Shown one piece after another: positions 58,322 to 64,000 of a stretch of 64,000 bases of DNA. Source of the stretch: Carposina sasakii (lineage: Eukaryota; Arthropoda; Insecta; Lepidoptera; Carposinidae); assembly GCA_014607495.2 (NCBI GenBank), contig CP053152.1, forward strand, positions 6,510,001 to 6,574,000. The letters run 5' to 3'. The notes beneath the pieces are model-generated. The model did not search any database. It had not been told where the DNA came from and was given only the letters and a program-made list of their open reading frames with translations. Both the position numbers and the translations under genes were made by a program. How positions within the stretch are numbered: position 1 is the first letter of the stretch; each line of letters begins with the position of its first letter.

Positions 58322-59230
58322 CCAAAATTCAAATTCAAAATCATTTATTCGACATGAAAGCATTAACAACTTGTTTGTCGATTGTCTGATTATATGTTAC
58401 TTTCTATGTTCGCACCCCAAAAATGACACCGCTACCAAACAAAAAAGGAGGTGAATTTAAACAACCCAAAAATAAATAAATCGCAAAGCTTTTGCTTTGG
58501 CAACGGTCACCACCCCAAGGTGCGATTTGTTACGGTCTGTCAGGCATAAGTTAACGATTCGAGGCTTAATAGCCACCAACGTGGAGCTAATAAGAGTTAA
58601 GGTCGCCTATAGACAAAATCCAGGAGAGCTGCTACACAGTTCTCCTTTATGGCAAAACCAACATTAGTTAGTGAAGTGTCACTGCTTGGAAGAAGAAATA
58701 GCAAGAAAACTCCCAGCGACACAGTCAAAACTAAGTAACATATTAACAAAAGAATATTACATTGGATTAGTTATTAGATAATCATAGTAACACTTAACTC
58801 ACTTAGTGTGTATAAATTCAATTATCATAACACAATTAATTTAAATTCATATAAATTACGTACACACCTACACAAAGTAAGTACAGGTCCATGTCAAATT
58901 TAAACTGCATAAATAAAAATAAAAATGTGTACACAGTGTACAAGTCAATGTCAAATAAGTATCTACTAAACTAAACTATAAAATATAAAAAAATATATAT
59001 TTGTGTACAATAGTACAAGTCGACGGTTAAATGTGAACAGAAGAGCAAACGTGGCATTCAGAAATAAATATATATAATACCTATAGCTGGTAATAACATT
59101 AGAATGAAGAAGTCACGCATGATACACTATAGCGCTTCTGGTCACATTCACCAACACATATTAACTATACCTACTAAGCTAAATATAAAAGTAAAACATA
59201 GATTGCGTAACTTGGGGATGCTAGAACAAT
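58322..59230 (-). mobile_element. Probable LINE 3' UTR and tail
   Basis: On the minus strand the element continues past the ORF stop at 59231-59233 and appears to end in AATAAATGATTTTGAATTTGAATTTTG (complement of 58324-58350), a 3' tail word that recurs widely in moth genomes. It includes a GC-richer part near 58500-58680 that I cannot classify, so the 3' UTR may itself contain an insertion. Confidence 0.5.
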
Positions 59231-60474
59231 TCACTTCCATGGCTCGCGATCATTTAAATATTCTAATACTGTATAATATTCTTTCATGCAAAGTTTTTTC
59301 TTCACAATGTTTTAAATTTACAGATAGGTAGCCCTTTGAGTGTATCTGGAAGCTTGTTGTAGAAAAGTATACATTGACCAATGGGTCAATGTATACTTTT
59401 CTACAATAATGAATCATTGATGAATGATTTACTGACTTTGCGGAGACGGGACACATGAGCAACAAGTCTGTTCTCACCTCTTGTATTTATTTTGTGCACA
59501 TCAGACATTTTATTAAATTTACCTAAATTCTTATGAACATATAATAAATTTTCATAAATATAATTCGAAGCTAAAGTCATTATATTCAATTCCTTAAATT
59601 TCACACGTAATGTGACCCTGGACCCTAAGTTTAGAATTGCACGGACAGCTCTTTTTTGCAAGATAAATATTGACTCCCAATCAGCTGCGCTTCCCCATAA
59701 TAAAATACCGTATGTCAATATACTATGGAAATAGCTAAAATAAACAATTCTAGCAGTCTCGACATCTGTCGGTAGACGAATTCTCTTAACTGCATAGGCT
59801 GCAGAACTAAGTCTCTTACTTAGTTTTTCAATGTGAGGACCCCATTGTAATTTGGCATCCAAAGTTATGCCCAAGAAAACAGTCGAATCCACTTGATCCA
59901 GTCTCTCGTCGCCTATGTAAACATCAGTTCTAACTTGTTTCACGTTGGGAGTAGAAAATTTTATTAATTTCGTTTTCCTACTATAAAGGACAAGATTATT
60001 ATTACTAAACCAATATAACACTTTAGAGAGAGCACTGTTCACCACGTCATATACGATGAGCTGCCTCTTTACTTTAAATAGTAAGGAGGTGTCATCTGCA
60101 AACAATACTATTTCATGCTCATTACCTACAAAGTATGGCAAATCATTTATATAAATACGGAAAAGAAACGGACCAAGGATTGAACCTTGTGGGACACCTA
60201 TTGTGACGCGCGATCCCGGTGATCGTTTTCCGTTCACATCTACCTTCTGAATCCTATCGTTCAAATAGGACATCAGAAGACAGAGGGCCCCACCCCGTAT
60301 ACCATAATGTTCTAATTTTCGAATTAAAATTTCACGGTGGACACAATCAAACGCTTTTGATAAGTCACAGAACATTCCCAGTGCGTCATGTGACTCCTCC
60401 CAACCGAACTTCATATCAAATATACGAGTACTGATTGCACAGCAAAATACTGAAATGAGAATATTGCTAAACAA
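59231..60474 (-). pseudogene. CR1/Jockey-like LINE reverse transcriptase, broken C-terminus
   Basis: The open part (59401-60474, 357 codons) has polymerase motif A CDLSKAFD (residues 36-43), motif B GVPQGSILGPFLF (93-105) and motif C FADD (125-128), all catalytic aspartates present. Then ILTYGILLWG and FILQKRAVRAI, and NRLVAHVSRLRKVSKSF near the end. A 27-bp in-frame insertion made of an inverted copy of its neighbour adds TAG and TGA at 59357-59406. Beyond it the same frame gives QCILFYNKLPDTLKGLPICK, then a frameshift near 59303, then CMKEYYTVLEYLNDREPWK and a stop at 59231-59233. The 5' end is truncated near 60440; no endonuclease or first ORF is present. Clade assignment within the CR1/Jockey group is inferred from motif style. 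Confidence 0.8.
59357..59406. repeat. Perfect 23-bp snap-back palindrome inside LINE ORF
   Basis: Arms 59357-59379 and 59384-59406, loop AATG. Exact pairing. It disrupts the LINE C-terminus at 59231-60474 without shifting its frame. Confidence 0.95.
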
Positions 60475-60589
60475 ACTGCGATTTATTATATATGGGCTTA
60501 CCGCTATTTATCTTTAAATAAAGCTTTTTTTATTAATGCACAGCTAATATTTTCTTATGCACATTATACCTGTTAACTCTTTATTTTTT
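60475..60589. other. Spacer
   Basis: AT-rich, between the truncated LINE 5' end and the first tRNA-like repeat. Confidence 0.4.
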
Positions 60590-60797
60590 ATAAAATTATT
60601 AATAAAGAAATGGAAAAAATTCTTCACCCGAGTGGGATTCGAACCTACGACCACTGCAAACCGTGCCAACCGCTCTAATCACTGAGCTAGCGGGTCAATT
60701 ACTCGGATGACGAATTTTACCATCTCTTTTCTAAATAACATATTGGCAACGTTATTTTTCATCCCGATAGCTATACACTAACCAAATCTCGGCAAAC
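60590..60797 (-). mobile_element. tRNA-like repeat family S1, long copy
   Basis: On the minus strand: TTTGCCGAGATTTGGTTAGT, AACGTTGCCAATATG, AAAAGAGATGGTAAAATTCG, TCATCCGAGTAATTGACCCG, then A box TAGCTCAGTGA, B box GGTTCGAATCC, CACTCGGGTGAAG and the TTATTAATAATTTTAT tail. GACCCG and CGGGTG can form most of an acceptor stem, so the head resembles a tRNA, but the anticodon arm is poor. Confidence 0.8.
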
Positions 60798-60911
60798 AAA
60801 GCTGAATCCCTCAGCACAATGTTTAAAGATGAAACGATCAACCATATCCTAACAGATTATATTAATGGAGAAGTGTTTTTATAAATTTATCTTAGTTAAG
60901 ATATTATATAT

Positions 60912-61078
60912 TATAAAATTATTAATAAAAAAATGGAAAAAATTCTTCACCCGAGTGGGAATCGAACCCACGACCACTGCAAACCGTGCCAGCCGCTCTA
61001 ACCACTGGGCTACCGGGTCAATTACTCGGATGACGAATTTTACCATCTCTTTTCTAAATTACATATTGGCAACGTTAC
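60912..61078 (-). mobile_element. tRNA-like repeat family S1, second adjacent copy
   Basis: Same orientation as 60590-60797 and about 115 bases away. A box TAGCCCAGTGG, B box GGTTCGATTCC. Its 5' part stops earlier, near AACGTTGCCAATATG. The forward ORF 60865-61107 contains TRVGIEPTTTANRAS, a known spurious translation of such sequences. Confidence 0.8.
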
Positions 61079-61130
61079 TACATATTTGTAACATTTTAAC
61101 ATATTGAAGTTACTATTTGTACCTGAATTC

Positions 61131-61180
61131 ATATTTTAGCGTTGATCTCATTATGCTATATGAGATCAACACTAAAATAT
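61131..61180. repeat. 21-bp inverted repeat with one mismatch
   Basis: Arms 61131-61151 and 61160-61180, 20 of 21 bases pair, 8-base loop TATGCTAT. Possibly an older example of the snap-back class or a minimal MITE. Confidence 0.85.
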
Positions 61181-62209
61181 AAAATCAGACACAAAAGTAA
61201 CGTCAAAATGATAAAATAATTCGATTCTGGCATATTTCCGACCGCTGTCGAGGCACGCTCGCTTCGCTCGCTGTTGTTTGTCATACTCTAACCCAATCTA
61301 TTCAATTCAATTTTTATTAATGGCACCCATTATTGCGTCGGGAACCTAATCTATTATTTTTATAATTATATCAATATATGAAAAGGAAACTGTCACTATT
61401 CGACTTATTTATTTTGCGTTAAGGTTAATTTGCTGTACAGTCAGTATTTATGATGAGATTGTAGTATTTTTATTATTTATTTTACACATAAAATTTAGCT
61501 TACACAATGTGCGGTATCAGAAATAGTACAAAGGCGAGCTTATCTCTAAAAGAAAACAAAAGGTATTAATTTGTCTTGCATTCAAGGAAAACATAACTGT
61601 TTTAATTTATTTGATGTAAAAAAGCATATAAAAGATGACATTAAATTGACGGGCGATTATTTATTTGATGTGCAATTAAAAGTATCCCTTAAACAATATA
61701 TTTAATTTGGAATAAGTAAAATAATTGTCTGTCGATCTACAGCCAATTTCAGTAGCCAATATTGAATCTTGAGAGATTTTTACATAATAATATCCATACA
61801 AAATTTAGAATAAAAATATCTAAGATTCCTTTTGATCTCTATTATTGAAATTGGCCACTGGTCGTCAGTTATTTTCTTGGGTTCGAACCTCAACAAATTA
61901 GGTGTCTGTATCATAAGATTTGGCCTAACTTACCTAACTACTATGTACAAGTTTGTAAGTAGATACGGATTCGTCCTCCAGTGCGCTGATCCGACTCGAA
62001 TATGGTCGATTTGTTTTCAAACAGATGAGATGGAACTGAATTTACAATTATTTAAAATGCAACGAATTTAAAATGCAACTGACAAATTATTTGCATTTAG
62101 TATCTAAGATTTTCTTTTTGGTATTTTTATTTGGTACACTTATCAAATCCTTCATGGTTCATGTAGGTCATAGCAAAATTCTCTTGTCTTCTTTTAAAAT
62201 TATTTATCA
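61181..62209. other. Mostly unclassified, about 1 kb
   Basis: 61515-61556 (AGAAATAGTACAAAGGCGAG, CTTATCTCTAA) matches the LINE 3' UTR at about 19155-19185 in the same orientation, so a reverse-strand LINE tail fragment is likely. The rest shows no known element. Confidence 0.4.
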
Positions 62210-63183
62210 TAGTGGACGCCCGCGACTCCGTCCGCGTGGACTACAGAAAAAAAAATGTCGAAATTATCCGGGATAAAAACATTTTCCCGGGATAAAAAGT
62301 AGCCTATATGTTAAGTGGGACCTGTCACAATATATTCCTGAAAACTGCACCGAAATCGGTTAAGCCGTTCCTGAGATTAGCGTGCACAAACGCACAGACA
62401 GTCCCTTCCCGTGGGAATTTCGGGAAATCAATTCTTAGTGCTTCCCCGCAGTCTCCGATTTTAGCTTCACATGTACAGCGGTTTTTGTAAAAAAATTGAA
62501 TTCCCGTTAGTCCCCTTCCCGTGGGAATTTCGGGAAATTCGTTCTTAGCGCTCCCTCGCAGTCCCTAATGAACGTACAGGTCTAATTTCGAATTCATATG
62601 TATCGCGCTTGTCGTAAAAAAATGAATTCCCGTTTGTCCCCTTCCCGTGGGAGTTTCGAGAAATCCGTTCCTAGTGCTTCCTCGGGGTCCCAAATAAACA
62701 AATATGCCCAACTTAAGATTCATATGTGTAACCGTTTTCATAAAAAATAATTAATTCCCGTTGGCCCCCTTCCCGTGGGAATTTCGGGAAATTCGTCCTT
62801 AGTGCTTACTTGCAGTCCCTAATGAACATCTATGCCCAATTTCAGCTTAATATGTATAGCGGTTTTCGTAAAAATTATGAATTCCCGTTTGTCCCCTTCC
62901 CGTGGGAATTTCGGGAAATCCGTTTTTAGTCCTCCCTTGCTCTCCCCAATGAACATATATGCCCGATTTCAGCTTCATATGTATAGTGGTTTTCGTAAAA
63001 AATATAGAATTCCCGTTTGTCGCCTTCCCGTGGGAATATCGGGAAATTCTTATAGCCTATGTTCATCCAGGTCCTATAAGGATTCTAACGGTGAAAGAAT
63101 TTTTAAAATCGGTCCAGTAGTTTTTGAGCCTATTCATTACAACCAAACAAACAAAGTTTTCCTCTTTATAATATTAGTGTAGA
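62210..63183 (+). repeat. Dispersed repeat family R with a six-unit minisatellite
   Basis: Start AGTGGACGCCCGCGACTCCG; TTATCCGGGATAAAAACATT; CGAAATCGGTTAAGCCG; GCGTGCACAAACGCACAGAC. Then six units carrying TTCCCGTGGGAA (third unit GAG) at 62406, 62516, 62642, 62770, 62897 and 63025, 110-128 bases apart. The end is TAAGGATTCTAACGGTGAAAG to TATAATATTAGTGTAGAT. Each unit also has GAATTCCCGTTTGTCCCC and an AATGAACATATATGCCC segment. ORFs over the array are by-products of the repeat. Confidence 0.85.
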
Positions 63184-63185
63184 TT

Positions 63186-63805
63186 AGTTTTCCATCTTAA
63201 TTTTATCTTATAATTTTAATAAATACCTAATTACTATAAAAAAGTATTAAAAGAAAAAAGTTTGTTACAAACAGTTAATTAAGTACAATAGCAGTAAGCT
63301 AAGTCTAATTAGAAGTTATTTTTTAGAAACATGGCGCTTTTATAATAAATTACACTGATGTTCAACTTATTTTTAAAAGAGTCTTTTCCAGCCTTAAATA
63401 GGCAAGAATTACTAATGCATCATACTACATACCTCACACTCGTTTTGTGCTGTGCATTCATTTTTTTTTATACAAATCAATCACAAAGCTTGATGTTGCT
63501 TTGAGGCCAATTAATTACAAACGGAATTGGACAAATTAAAATATAAAATTTTATTAGATCTTTATTTTATTAAGGTTTTATTTTGTACCTTTCGAAAATT
63601 TAAAATATTAAATATTAGAACGGTATTCTAAAACCCCAGAAGAAAATTTGTTGAAATGAAAAGTGGTGGTTAATCAAGAAGGGTAGAACCTGAGTAAAAC
63701 AAACATTTTGCAGGTTTACGAAACACTGTACAGAACTTTGGGTGCGTAAAATTTTATTACCAATCAATTCATTACGTATTTTGTTAGGTTTTTTATGGTG
63801 TTTGG
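63186..63805. other. No recognisable feature
   Basis: AT-rich spacer. Confidence 0.5.
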
Positions 63806-63897
63806 CAGGTATGTGTGTGATGTGCCTTGAGGGAGACCTAAGTCCAGCAGTGGACTTCAATAGCCTGATGTGTTGTGTGTGTGCGTGTGTGTGTGTA
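63806..63897 (+). mobile_element. RTE/S3-type 3' tail with (TG)n
   Basis: GTGCCTTGAGGGAGACCTAA, GTCCAGCAGTGGACTTCAAT and AGCCTGATG match the RTE LINE and S3 3' ends, followed by a TG microsatellite. Only the tail is present. Confidence 0.65.
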
Positions 63898-64000
63898 TTT
63901 GTTAGATGTATCGAAGAAAAGTTCTGATAACAGTAATTGTAACAATTTATTTATTTAATTTAGAAACTATTTCGATTTGAAAATTTGCTTTTTCACGTTC

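Noticed and set aside
59401..60474. Host or viral reverse transcriptase
   Set aside because: The motif set and C-terminal FYNKLP region are those of non-LTR LINEs, with no protease, integrase or envelope regions.
60865..61107. Forward ORF containing TRVGIEPTTTANRAS
   Set aside because: It is a chance translation of a reverse-oriented tRNA-like repeat.
62832..63182. 116-codon ORF with repeated GNFGKS words
   Set aside because: Translation of the minisatellite units, not a protein repeat.
62210..63183. CRISPR array
   Set aside because: Units of 110-130 bases are similar over their whole length, with no unique spacers, in a eukaryotic repeat context.

Overview
This window looks like non-genic, transposon-rich DNA from an insect, most probably a moth or butterfly. 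The evidence is the AT-rich background with frequent short GTAGGTA/TACCTAC runs, reverse-transcriptase fragments of RTE and CR1/Jockey-like LINEs, tRNA-like SINEs, and dense short inverted-repeat elements of types I know from lepidopteran genomes. I found no host protein-coding gene, rRNA or functional tRNA gene. Long open reading frames occur only in LINE remnants; the other short ORFs read as chance.

Layout. 1-11397 is the first copy of an 11.4-kb block; it ends 22 bases into an inverted-repeat element, directly against a 500-N gap (11399-11898). 11899-33879 is single-copy in this window: a quiet stretch to about 15.4 kb, then small inverted-repeat elements, an RTE 3' fragment (16.7-17.2 kb), a tRNA-like repeat (18.7-18.9 kb), two LINE 3' ends (19.1-19.7 and 27.1-27.7 kb), an interrupted SINE (24.9-25.7 kb), a dispersed repeat with an internal minisatellite (31.7-33.1 kb) and a young poly(A)-tailed insertion (33.2-33.64 kb). 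33880-45291 is the second, nearly identical copy of the first block. 45270-54812 holds a tandem and nested inverted-repeat composite, three kinds of SINE or LINE tail, and a tandem pair of another inverted-repeat family. 55144-56832 is a reverse-strand RTE ORF with only two in-frame stops. 58322-60474 is a reverse-strand CR1/Jockey-like LINE whose ORF is broken by a perfect snap-back inverted duplication. The end (60.6-63.9 kb) has two more tRNA-like repeats, a six-unit minisatellite inside a dispersed repeat, and an RTE 3' tail.

How the parts relate. Small elements appear to depend on larger ones: one SINE family carries the same 3' tail as the RTE LINE; three inverted-repeat families with unrelated interiors share CAGGGTGT termini next to TA, as if moved by one transposase type; and a tRNA-like repeat has left a 35-bp tail-only insertion with a 10-bp target duplication in only one of the two 11.4-kb copies. 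The most unusual signals are a set of perfect hairpins with 4-5-base loops (one demonstrably made inside a LINE ORF), the tail-only SINE insertion, and the large duplication itself, which may be either a real segmental duplication or two haplotypes assembled in series.
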